Part shown: positions 13,047-23,377 of the stretch, piece by piece
Layout of the letters: every line of letters begins with the position of its first letter
Numbering within the stretch: position 1 is the stretch's first letter
From: Saksenaea vasiformis B4078
Taxonomy: Eukaryota > Mucoromycota > Mucoromycetes > Mucorales > Saksenaeaceae
Direction: 5' to 3'
Assembly: GCA_000697055.1 (NCBI GenBank)
Contig: JNDT01002356.1
Span: forward strand, 186,001 to 250,000
DNA length: 64,000 nt
Translations under genes and position numbers: made by a program
Notes under the pieces: model-generated
Databases searched by the model: none
What the model saw: the letters and a program-made list of their open reading frames with translations, nothing else
What the model was told of the DNA's origin: nothing

Positions 13047-13854
13047 GTTTGGTGTGATTACGGAAGAAACCCTTTTTTTATGTATCCTTGTATGTGTGCC
13101 CCCTCTTTTTTTTTTTTTAACACAAGCTTCTGGCTACTTTTACAAGGGATAGTACTATTAGTAGTAAGTAGTAGTAATAAAATAGGAAGAGGAAGAAGAA
13201 GATCAGAGAGGAAGAAGAGCAGATAGCATGTCCAAATAAAAACGCAGACCTCCTTATATCACCCCTTTCCTTGATGACCCTTCTGAAGACATTCAAAAAG
13301 AAGCAGCATCCCTTGATCGCTTCTCCGTATTTTCTTTTTAGTTCGCTTGTCCAATGATAGGCAGTTATTCCTTCGCTTTTGATTTTTTCATACAGATATG
13401 TTCTAACGTTCAGATAGCGGTGTCTATACAGACAGCTGTATGAAAACCAATTTAATTATCGGTAAGATGCCCGGGAAAAAGGTTAGAAGCAGACGGTAGA
13501 TCTGTAAAACTTTGCATTTTGTCGTGCATCTGCATATTTCTTTGTAGATTCTGTAAAAGAAATAACGGAATCTCTCTTTCATATGTTATAAGTGAGGCTT
13601 AGTGATCTTCCCGTATTCGCACGGGCTCCAGATTCCACTTGTGCGTGTGAAAGTAGTCCTTTGTTTTCCCGTCGATCACAGAAGGTAAAAAACGATTGTC
13701 GGTCTGTAAAATCTGACCCCAGCAAGTCATACAACTCATACCTTATCCGCGGGAGACAAATTCCATGGTAGGACAAGAAAAAAGTTAAACAAAAAAGAGA
13801 GAGGAACGATTCTCAAAGGAAAACCTATTCTTCTTCTTCTTCCTTTTTGGACTT
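13047..13854. other. divergent promoter region
   Basis: About 0.8 kb between the divergently transcribed chitin synthase and RhoGEF genes, probably holding both promoters. It has T-rich and GA-rich tracts and no credible coding sequence. Confidence 0.55.
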
Positions 13855-15534
13855 ATGGATTCGTGCGACCGGTTTGCTTTGAGCACAGCAAGTACAACGA
13901 GTGGTGAAGAGTCCACTGGTGTATCTTCGGTTGAATCACAGACGCAACGTTTATCTTTCCTTCAAGATTCTTATCAACAGTTAATGGACGATTTATCGAT
14001 CATTGATGATTTATATACTACATATGGAAACGAGAATGAAGCGGAACCTTATGGTAATGTCAATGACATGATGAATAGATCGTTCACCACCTGTAAAAAG
14101 ACAAACAAATTGCAGAGATGGCTAAAAACGTGGAAGACAAATACCGTGCTGTCGATCAGCTATATCAAATGGAGTCACATTACCTACGAGATTTACAAAT
14201 TTTTTATGACACCTTTGTCACCCGTTTCCGACCATGGTTCGATCAGTCTAGTACCAAAGAGGCATTCGCTAAACAAAAAGTAATCGTATCCTCGAAAGAC
14301 ATGGAAGCGTTATATCAAAATCTGGAACAACTTATTGTTATTCATAAAACATTCTTGAATGTTCTCAGTGAAAGGTATATACAAAATGGTGTGTCGGTTG
14401 GATAGAAAGGTTAAATTTATTGGCTGTTGTTTCCTAGGCTACAGATGTGGGGTCCGACTCAGCTCATCGCCGATGTTTTTGCCAGTCTCGTAGGTTTTTT
14501 TTTTTAATAATTCCGGGTAATGCCGAATAAGTTCACTAATGAGCTGAATAGTATTCACAATTGGCCACCTATGAAAAATTTATCTCCAACCATCCACATA
14601 CTGTTCTTTTGTTGGACAGCTTATACAAGGTCCCTGCATTTACGAAATTTCTCGATGTAAATAGAATAACCTATAGCATTTACCGTCAACTTAAATCATT
14701 TTTTTTTGTTTAGAGCGGTGCCACTTCTACCAATCAATCCTCCCACACTGGGTTGTCCTACTTTCGTTTACCTCTTACGCGCCTCAATGTGTACACGCAA
14801 ACATTAGGACAGCTTGTTCGATGTAGCGACCCTTCTCATTCAGATTTTGCAGCATTAACGCAAATGACCCAAAAATACCGAGAATTGGAGAAGGCGTGGC
14901 ACGATAGGTAGGACAAAGGCACAAGACTTCACGTGGTTTAAACTTTCTTTTTTGTACTATCCACAGAATACTGGATTGTCAGATGCATCTGTTAGTCTTG
15001 GAAGCTTATCGAGCCATTCAGCAATGCCCTATTAACGTGACATTCAATCGACGGTTATTGTTATATGCACCTCTCATTAAAGTGGATCTCGATGATCCCA
15101 GTTCCACGTCAGACGTACGCACTTACTTCCTCTATAATGATTCTCTGATTTACTGCCGTCAATCAAAAGAAAAGAAAGGACATACGACACGGCTACATTA
15201 CAAGGGAACGATTGAATTAAATGTAGCGGAAGTTCGACCATTGCCCAAAATCCTTGCCACGAAGATGACCGAGACCCGGAAGCCGTTTCTATTTCGTTCC
15301 AAAAAGACCGAACCAACACAGCAACCTACGCAAGCTTATGGCTTTGAAATTATCTCGACAGATATTAGCATTGATGCCATGTTCAATCAAAACATGCAAG
15401 CTGCAACTGCAAGTGGAGGCCATTCTATACGACGTCGACATGTTTGCAGAACAAAAACGTTGGCCGAACAACAATCCTGGATGGATATGCTGCGCAAAGT
15501 TATTCAATCCGTTCAATCCAACAATAATCCCTGA
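13855..15534 (+). CDS. Rho guanine nucleotide exchange factor (DH-PH domains)
   Basis: Exons 13855-14053, 14116-14374, 14438-14489, 14552-14656, 14714-14907 and 14967-15534 join in frame to 458 residues. After a Ser/Thr-rich leader, a DH domain (about 70-300) opens with YQMESHYLRDLQIF and includes VLSERLQMWGPTQLIADVF, YSQLATYEKFI and a LPLTRLNVYTQTLGQL helix that matches the conserved DH core. A PH domain follows (about 325-455), with LLLYAPLIKVDL, TYFLYNDSLIYC and a closing QQSWMDMLRKVIQSV helix. By family, DH-PH proteins load GTP onto Rho/Rac/Cdc42 GTPases at membranes and control polarity and wall synthesis. The specific GTPase cannot be read from sequence. The protein is short for a fungal RhoGEF and has no CNH or DEP domain. 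Confidence 0.88.
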
Positions 15535-18335
15535 TTTGGCAACTTTTTTCTTTTCTAAGGATTTGACATCCCCTTCTGTTCTTTTACTGTTTATTTGCGT
15601 TAATTTTTTTTTCCATTTCTTGGATACGTGTATGTACTCTATGCCATTTTTTCTTCAAATTTGAAACCATAAACAATGCTCTGCATACAAAACCGTCTTC
15701 TTAGAAAGTGTTATAGTGCGTTCCGGAACTATTTTATATTAAGGGTTTGTGCTCACTCGGTCATTGTGTTTTAGTGTGGGACAAAGATCCGTCGGACGAC
15801 CCGCTTTCGCCACTAGTCACAACCTCTTCCGTTCAAAGCAGCTTCGCGTCAAATAGCATGAGTCATCACGGAAATGGCTATGAATAGCCCCTAAGAAATA
15901 AAACACGCGGTCATGAGCATGCGGAAGTTTGAGAATCGGAACACCAGACGGTGGAAGGGGCTGGCCATTTGATGAGTTGCTCATTGACTCCTTTGTGGTG
16001 ATGTCGGCAGCATGGGCTCCTGGCTGACGGTACGATAGTAACCACGTTGTGAAAACCGTTCGTTTGGTGGCGGACCACTCACGGTCAGGGGCTGCCTTAT
16101 AATGGAAGGAGTCCATACGCTAACGATCGTTGACGGAACTTAGGTTAAATATAGACATATCTTTATTCTGCATCTGGTTACTGCTTGAAATGCGGGTGCA
16201 AAGATCTTTATCAACCATCTACATTCAAGAAATCATGGTCCCTACATATGGATATTTTTGCTCCATTGTGCAAGCACTACAAACAAACGTTTAATTCTAG
16301 ACCTGTCCTACACTGGTCTACAGTACGTTTTCAACGCCGCTCGTCGTTCCGCCCAATTAGACAGCCATCTTTCCCTAACTTTCTGCCATGATAAATTACT
16401 GGAGTCGAAAACCAAGAAAAAGAGAAGGGTTGATAAGAGAAAAAGTGCCTATCATGTCAAGCGATATGGCATAGCCCTCGAAGCCCAAGATACACCGCTC
16501 AACCTGGCATCGATAGCAAATAACAACCAACATGGTTCATGAAAAACAATAGAGACGGATTTTCCTACGCACATGCCAATCCATCGAGCAAAGGCATAGT
16601 TTGAAGCTGCAGTGAAGAAATTGATCGGACGGCGAGTGCAGACCTGTGGTTTGTGTACGTCCTGTGTATGGTATATAAAGGGTTCCGCCGAGCCTGACGC
16701 GAAAGATCAGAATAGTGACGTGTTGAAAACATTTCTTTTGTTTCTTTCGTTGGTTCTTTTCTTTTTCTTTCTTTCCTTCATCATCTATTGACAACCATAT
16801 TTATTTTATGCTTTGTCAGTAAATGTGCAGCAGTTTCCTACGTACTTTTTTTTTGATACGGACTATGAAAATCTGGGGAAAAAAGAACACATTTCCTGAT
16901 GGGCAACGCTGTCACGAAAAAGGCGATTTCATATCTCTTTGGAGCCATATCTTGCGCAAGCGCTCACCCACCAAAATTACCTTAAGCCTTATTGACTGCC
17001 GATCCAGGAATTTGGTATTGCTCCTAAGACAAAGCTATAATCAATAATAACAGATGAGGGTTGCCTTTTTTTTTTTATTGACAGCTATATTTAGGATCGA
17101 GGTTCAGTGTGATGAGTCCGAGGAGGTGAAGCTAGATGGCTTCTTGCAAGCTGAGACTAGCAGAACCCCCACTTGTTGTGATCGAGCTCGCTGGGGGGAC
17201 GAAGACCCACACAGAGCTGAAGTACCATAGTGACGAATAGAAGATATATGGTACATGTCTTAGTATCGTAGAACGGTCATGGCCCCAAGTCGACCGGTTA
17301 TATACAATCCTGTACTTTGGTATGATGAACTGCGCTATACCATATGTCTCTTGACCATGTTGCAGAAAGGGTCGCGTATTTCGAGAACCTGGTACAAGTC
17401 GACAGGCTTTGGGTCCGTCGTCGACATGCAGAGGTGAGAGCATATCAGCGGGTATTGTGTCAGAAGTAGGATATAAACGATGATTCTCTCTAGGTGAAGT
17501 TCCCGTCGACGGTTCACGAGCTAGTGTGCCTTGCAGCACAGTTTCCAAAGCTGTACTGCTGGCGTGATGCTGTCATTGTTCAAGCACAGCATTGACAGCA
17601 CGTTGTAAATATGCATTTTCTTTTCGTACAAGTGCGATTCATTAAAAATTCTTTATGGACGGTTCGATGGAATTGTTGGGTGTGGGAAGCAGATTATCTT
17701 ACATTAATCCAGCGCTAATCCTTTCGTGTACTTGTCTTCCGTAGGTTTGACCATATGCCAATCTTCCTAGTGATTAAAATGGTTGGAGTTAAAAATAAAT
17801 CAGATCAAGTTAATCTACGATTAGGCAGGTGGAGTCAATGAAAAAGTTTGAAAATTGGAAAAGGAGTGAGAGAGTGGGGAATTGTAGTGATGTCTTCCAC
17901 ATTATATCGAAATGAGACTTGATAAATGCGTTTTTTTTAATACACCTATTTCTTGACTCTTTCTGTCGTTTAAGCCGTATAATTTGTATCGAACCATACG
18001 CTGCGATCCCACTTACTTACGTTTCATCACAATAAGCAATAAATTGTCACTAATCCCAGGAAATTGGTTACCCTGTATCGCCGTTTTGTGCTTTTTGAAG
18101 TACTATATTGTGGTCACTGATGAAACATTTGCTTATAAGACGCACATTTCTATATGTCTTTTTCCCAAATTGAATGGATGTTAGGTGACACACAGATTCC
18201 CGCAGTGACCACAAAAGATCCAAATGGAAGAATTCGGAGTCACGCGCCCCGATGTCCGAATCACTGCGATTTGTCTGATACTGCACTTGATTGAACCTGT
18301 CTTCCCCCTTTTTTCCCTCTGTCCCAAAGAACAGC
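15535..18335. other. gene-poor region
   Basis: 2.8 kb without a supportable gene. It contains a diverged MITE copy (16939-17030). A TATATAAAG sequence near 16674 has no recognisable gene after it. Short minus-strand frames at 15817-16116 and 17132-17548 have no domain features. Confidence 0.55.
16939..17030 (+). repeat. MITE family, diverged copy B
   Basis: Starts with TTTGGAGCCATA, continues through CACCCACCAAAATTACC and CTTATTGACTGCCGATCCAGGAA, and ends GGTATTGCTCCTAAG. It aligns with the inner part of the 58173-58318 element. It carries the inner terminal repeat but not the outer left end, so it may be a shorter subtype or a decayed copy. Confidence 0.7.
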
Positions 18336-19134
18336 ATGTACACAAACAGAAGCACTGGATCGACTGCATTAAAGCGGTTAATGACGGAATACAGAGGTAA
18401 CTTGAAAGAGATGGAGATGGTTACAGAGAATTGACCTTGTTTTTTTTTTTGGTAGAACTGACGTTGAATGCGCCAGAAGGAATTACCGCCGGTAAGGATG
18501 CCTTTTAGCAATCATCCGTGGAACTGACTGTAACAGGACCCATCGATGAAAACAACTTCTTTGAGTGGGAAGCTCTGATTGCGTAAGTAATGAATGGCAC
18601 TTCTTTATCTCATTAACCGAATTTTTGCAAATAAAGTGGACCTGAAGGCACACCATTCGAAGGAGGTCTATTTCCCGCCACATTGACATTTCCCAAGGAT
18701 TATCCGCTTAGCCCACCTACCATGAAATTTACTTGCGATTTCTTTCATCCCAACGTTTATGCCAACGGCACCGTATGCATATCCATTTTACATCCTCCTG
18801 GTGACGATCCGAACATGTATGAAAGCAGTTCTGAACGGTGGAGTCCGGTGCAAAGTGTAGAAAAGATCTTACTGAGTGTGGTCAGCATGTTGGCAGGTAA
18901 AGCAAAAGAATGGTGGTGTCAAATTGGGGGGAAGATTGACTGACTTCTTTGTCTTTAGAACCCAATGATGAAAGTGGTGCTAATGTAGATGCTTGTGTAA
19001 GTCGACGCATGAATAGGTGGAATGAGCATCTTCTTTTTTAGCTAACATAATCCGTGTAGAAAATATGGCGAACGGATCGGGAAAAGTACAATCAAATTGT
19101 AAGGGAAAATGCACGCAAAACTTTGGGATTGTGA
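18336..19134 (+). CDS. UBC7: ubiquitin-conjugating enzyme E2 (UBC7/UBE2G2 type)
   Basis: Exons 18336-18396, 18456-18491, 18537-18582, 18637-18896, 18959-18996 and 19060-19134 join in frame to 171 residues (family about 165). The UBC fold is complete: [20 protein letters not shown] at the start, [13 protein letters not shown], catalytic Cys95 in [10 protein letters not shown], and the acidic insertion [16 protein letters not shown] that marks the G2/Ubc7 subfamily. It ends [16 protein letters not shown]...LGL. Ubc7 enzymes work at the ER with Cue1/gp78-type partners to build K48 chains in ER-associated degradation. The start fits the subfamily N-terminus with a seven- to eight-residue extension. 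Confidence 0.95.
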
Positions 19135-19757
19135 AGAACAGGGAAATCACGTAGAGTATGATAAAAAGGAGGTTTCAAATAGAACACAGTGATTTTAAGC
19201 ATCCAACGTTTCGATATGCGTGAATTTATGACTCATCATTTGTAACTCGATTACTGCACTATGTATCCGATAATGGTGTTATCCCAAGCGTCACAGAGAA
19301 CTATGATACATCCTGATCTGCATCTTTTCAGAGAGAACCTATTCGATCAGTTGTTGGTTAGATAAGATGTCTCCATGGTAAAGAGGATCATAATAAAGTA
19401 CTTCATGCAGTGCATCTTCCATCATTGTCCTAGTAGAAGATAAGACTGCCCAGCCGAAAAGGAAAAATACAAAACTATGCCAGTTATTGGGTCGAGAGCA
19501 TGCATGCTTGGCAGGTGGATCGACCGATCCAGTCACTGAATTGAGAACAAGGAAATAGGTAAGCACAGCAGCTTAATTAAAAAGGAAATAAGGGTACAGA
19601 AGAGCTGTTTGGTCTTATTGGTTATAGAGATCGCTTCACTGAAAGATGCTCCACATTGAAATACCTTGATACAGGCAGGACTAACCGAGACATCCAATCT
19701 TTTAACAACAGCAATTTCATTTGCTGAAGGCTTTCCTTTATCATATCTATTTGGTTC

Positions 19758-20093
19758 CTATTTTGCATATAGTAAAGTGAAATTTACCTCGAGTTGTGCC
19801 ATTGATTTGTTCAAGACATCTAAAACGGATTGTGGTGTTGGCATATTGGGGGTGATGAGAAGTTCATCACGTTCACGTTCTGGGATAGCACATATCTGAT
19901 CGACAAGTGAAGGACTTCTTGCAGCTTTGCAAGTCATCGCTTGCAATAGCCGTACGCGATCGCATTCTCCCTCAGATGTCTTGGGCTTTCTGGCATAGCT
20001 AACGATGTAAAAGCGTGGCTTGAGGGGCCTAACCACATTCAGGGCAACTTTCAGGTTTCCAGCCAATGTTCTATTGGTCAGCGCGAAATTCTG
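19758..20093 (-). CDS. unrecognised small protein (fragment of gene model)
   Basis: An open stretch of about 110 codons begins after a good acceptor (TTAACAG before 20093) and runs to a stop at 19758. The product is soluble-looking, with a basic N-terminal half (NVVRPLKPRFYIVSYARK) and an acidic second half (IPERERDELLITPN). No family is recognised. A first exon may lie near 20225, just upstream of and divergent from the eS31 gene. Further open frames at 19339-19566 could be 3' exons, but the only nearby intron would be 30 bp, too short for this genome. Treat both ends as unresolved. Confidence 0.35.
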   Translation of the reverse strand, partial: QNFALTNRTLAGNLKVALNVVRPLKPRFYIVSYARKPKTSEGECDRVRLLQAMTCKAARSPSLVDQICAIPERERDELLITPNMPTPQSVLDVLNKSMAQLEVNFTLLYAK

Positions 20094-20325
20094 CTGTTAA
20101 GTGGCGCAACGTCACATATCCTCTGAGCATCCCAGAAAAAATTTTTTTAAGATTTTTTAGTCGGATTGTCGGGTTTGTTCTTTCCCTTTGTCCACTTTTC
20201 CAGATAGTGAGGAAGGTTCGTACAGCATAATAGCCTGGTTGAGTTAAGCAATACTAACAGTTATTTTTTAATAGATTCTTTTTCATCCTTATATCTTTGT
20301 TGAAAAATAATCGAGTTATCTGATC

Positions 20326-20873
20326 ATGCAAATCTTCGTCAACTCTCTCGCGGGTAACACCCTTGCTTTCGAAGCCTCTACTGTGGCCAACGTCAAGGCC
20401 ATGATTCAAGAGCGTGAAGGCATCCCTGCTGATGCCCAGCTCTTGTCTTTCGCCGGTAAGCCCCTTGTTGACGGTGAATTGGCCCTTTATGGTATCGGAA
20501 ACAACAACACCATCGTTCTCAACGCTGAGTTGTTGGGTGGTGCTAAGAAGAGAAAGAAGAAAACCTACACTACTCCCAAGAAGATCAAGCACAAGAGAAA
20601 GAAAGTCAAGATGGCCATCCTTAAGTACTACAAGGTTGATGAAGCTGGTAAGGTTACCCGTCTTCGTCGTGAGTGCCCCAACGCCACCTGCGGTGCTGGT
20701 GTCTTCATGGCCTGGCATCAGGATCGTCAGTACTGTGGCAAGTGCCATTTGACCTATGTCTTCAAACAGGTAAAGTAAAAAATGAAAGCATTGGTCATTT
20801 ATGGTCGGAAACACTGAATCCTTGTCTCTCTTTTTTTTTTGTTTGTTTATTCTTCTAGGGTGAAACCGCTTAA
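20326..20873 (+). CDS. divergent ubiquitin-like (FUBI-like) fusion to ribosomal protein eS31 (S27a)
   Basis: Exons 20326-20769 and 20859-20873 give 152 residues. Residues 1-72 are a ubiquitin-fold leader beginning MQIFV and ending in a cleavable Gly-Gly. Compared with ubiquitin, the Lys6, 11 and 63 equivalents are Asn, Ile44 is replaced by Ser, the LRLRGG tail is NAELLGG, and only the K48-like Lys (FAGK) is clear. Residues 73-152 are a canonical eS31, with a basic [20 protein letters not shown] leader and a C4 zinc finger (CPNATC...CGKC). Processing at Gly-Gly should release the 40S subunit protein. The leader is too altered to act as normal ubiquitin and resembles the FUBI leader of eS30 in logic. 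Ribosomal-type codon use (GGT, AAG, CGT) supports high expression. Confidence 0.93.
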
Positions 20874-20974
20874 AGCAGATCTGTAGTTTTTTGTTGTTCA
20901 TAGAAACTACCTTGTGTGTATGTGTTATAAAGATCTTTCTTCTTGACACTTCATTTTTTTTTTTGTTTGTTTAA

Positions 20975-21297
20975 TTAATCGTCGTCGGAAACTGGGTCAC
21001 TGGACAGAGGCTGGGATACTGTTTGTGTTTTTAATAATGCTTCGTGAAGTACTTGCTGTTCTTCCAATTCTCGCATATTCATTTGTTGCTGCTTAAATTT
21101 CTTTTTTCGTTCCTCGTCCTTCTCCAAACCCGCCATCATGAGCTAACGAGATTCGTCTGCTTCAGTTCCAAGTCATCGTGAGACCTCATTCTTTTGTTTA
21201 CCTCCTTTTCATAGTCCTGAACGTAATGGACACCGTAAATAGTAGCACAGCAGAAGACAATGGAAGCACCTAATGTAATTTTGGCTGCCGTGGACAT
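20975..21297 (-). CDS. PET117: PET117-like mitochondrial cytochrome c oxidase assembly factor
   Basis: Exons 21297-21202 and 21142-20975 join in frame to 87 residues. The N-terminus has a small residue start, AAKITLGAS, then one hydrophobic segment and GVHYVQDYEKE, the Pet117 signature. A second exon gives MMAGLEKDEERKKKFKQQQ and an acidic tail. Pet117 is a single-pass inner-membrane protein that supports complex IV assembly and heme a synthesis (with Cox15). The gene converges with the eS31 fusion, with about 100 bp between the stops. In-frame codons upstream of 21297 are not needed, because this ATG gives the family's standard N-terminus. Confidence 0.85.
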
Positions 21298-21868
21298 GGT
21301 GATTCCTTGTTTATATATTTGACGAGGGGTAAAGAGAGGATTTGCCTTTGGACAACCAGGGCCGTCCATCAACAGCCTTCCTTTTACCGCGTGACTGCGG
21401 TGATCTATCGCGGACTTTTGTCTCTTGCATAACGCTCGAGCAATCGACAACAAGCGGGTTTTGTAGTGTATTCTTATAAAGGAGTGATGCTTGCATCACG
21501 AAAGCTTGCGGGAAACTGGGAAGAAAGAAAGAAAGTGTGTGGGATTGTCTTTCTTTCCATTGCCACGAAATAAAAGGAGAGAGAAAAGAAGAGGCAAAGT
21601 CGTAACGCATTCAGCTGTCAAACGATTTGATTATGCTAGATGCTGATGCGATACTTTTAGACAAGCTCCTTGCCTGGTATTTGTGCAACTTCAAGGAAGC
21701 GGAGGAAACTCATTACATCGATGTCTCTGTGTTTTGTACCAAGTCCCTGTTATTTAGAGATGAGGCATGATTGATGTTCCGATGTGTAGACAAAGCTCAC
21801 TGTATATGGAAACACGATAATCCTCGTCTTCCTGTTATGGAACACATTCTACAGGATGGTCTTTACAA
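21298..21868. other. intergenic region
   Basis: Promoter side of PET117 plus spacer. A short minus-strand frame continues upstream of the PET117 ATG but adds no family-like sequence. Nothing else is seen. Confidence 0.5.
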
Positions 21869-22637
21869 CTATCTACATATATGACTTGGGTGATGGGGCT
21901 GAGGAACGATAGAATGTGCTCGCATTTGGTCAGTTAAAACTTGCTTCGAATCCGCCGTATCTGGTAGATGATGTTGGATGAGGACACGCATGAGGTTTGC
22001 GATGATTCTAGCATGGTCAACTCTTCTTGCAAGCAGGTCAAATCGAGGTAAATTTTTTGCGCTCATGGAATTAGTAGTGGTGGTCAGTTGGAAAGACATG
22101 TACTTGGAGCCGATGTATGGCTTCATTTTGGCACTCAGGCGAATGCTTGATGTGATCAACATGTTGGAAACTTTGGTCCCAATCTCCAGGTTTGGCTTTA
22201 ACTGAACGTTGGAGACTCACAGGCCACACATCAAGGTACACCGTATCAACGGGTAGTGGTATCGATGTGGCCATCGCAGCACCCTTCTCTTTTCCGAACG
22301 TTTCACGGTGAGCACCAACGTGCTTTGGTCGTCCGTACGCTTCCACTGTATTAGCTATGACGGCTTGTCCATTGCGAGTGTTATGGATAATGGCCCCAGA
22401 CAACACCTTCGCCGTCCAGTACTTGACTCGAGGATGGAACTCCCAGTCATTATTCGACAATCTACAAACGGCTGGAGACAACTCAATGTATTGGCATTGC
22501 CGGATGTGCTTGCCATAGGGCGATGAGGCGAGAAGACATTCGAGACTTACAACAGTCGTGGGTTGCTCATTCCATGCAAACAACCTAGGAACCAAGTTCA
22601 CTTTTTGAAGTGAAATTTCGCTTTCCTTAGTGATCAC
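21869..22637 (-). CDS. unrecognised protein-coding stretch (two open frames, possibly one spliced gene)
   Basis: Two long minus-strand frames abut: about 188 codons (22637-22071) and about 97 codons or more (to 21869). The first has no stop over nearly 570 bp and could splice near 22215 into the second. No ATG is evident at the 5' end, so a first exon may be missing or the gene may be broken. Visible residues include CRLSNNDWEFHPRVKYW and PLPVDTVYLDVWP in the first frame and KMKPYIGSKYMSFQL in the second. I recognise no domain. It could be an orphan gene or the remains of a mobile-element protein. Confidence 0.35.
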
Positions 22638-22738
22638 TAAAAGTGCAAAGAAGTGAAAAAAAAAGCGATCGCCAAATATGGAAAAAGGAAAAAGTGATCA
22701 CCAAATTTGGGAAGAAAAAGTGAAAAGAAAAGTGATCG
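22630..22738. repeat. tandem palindrome-bearing repeat (GTGATCAC/GCGATCGC)
   Basis: Four GATC-centred motifs occur at 22630 (GTGATCAC), 22665 (GCGATCGC), 22694 (GTGATCAC) and 22732 (GTGATCG). They are spaced 29-38 bp apart and separated by purine-rich AAGTGAAAA-type spacers. Two are followed by CCAAATATGG and CCAAATTTGG, themselves palindrome-like. It lies at the 5' side of the minus-strand coding stretch and could be a protein-binding array or a decayed minisatellite. Confidence 0.6.
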
Positions 22739-23377
22739 TAGTTGTTTATCAACGTTTTGCTCTATCATAATATATCAAATCTGCAAGCTCCTGATTGGCC
22801 ATTACAGGATACACTGTACCATCAAATGTGATTGGATCAAGGTGATTACTTTATCAATAGCGGAGGCAGTTATGTATTACTGGTCTACGGTTCATGTAAA
22901 TTCGAATAGATAAACAAGAGTGCTTCATTATTAGTATAATTTAAGGGTGCTTTATCTAATAAAAGCTGACTAGCTGCGTTACTACTTTTCTGCTGTCTTA
23001 CGTTTTTTTTCTCTTGTTTTCTGATCAATGGCCAGGCGTGACAGGTGTCGCAGCACTTGCCGAGAAAGACCTTTTTATCATATAGGTAGACTATGTGATA
23101 GCACAAGTATACACCGAACTTGCAGTTCTCCAAAATAGAGATGATAAGGAGCATGCATGGCCGTTAGCACATTCTGTCTGGAAAAGGGACGATAAGGAGG
23201 GCTTATATCAGTGATATGTTGCCAATGGGAAAAAGCAGTGTTCAAGCGGCGCAAATTTACGCAGCAGCTAATCTTTCTCACCACCAAGCGTGAAATACGG
23301 CTTATTTGTTTATTATTTTTCTTGTTCGCGTTCCCACCTTTTCTTCAGTGAGCGTGTCGACAAGAACTTCTGGGAGC
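22739..23377. other. intergenic region upstream of RING gene
   Basis: A/T-rich spacer and presumed promoter of the RING gene. No coding sequence is supported. Confidence 0.5.

Noticed and set aside
14093..14115. A 23-bp intron in the RhoGEF gene
   Set aside because: Too short for this genome. The donor at 14054 gives a normal 62-bp intron and the correct phase.
20254..20949. A 231-codon minus-strand frame over the eS31 fusion
   Set aside because: Antisense shadow created by strong codon bias in the ribosomal gene.
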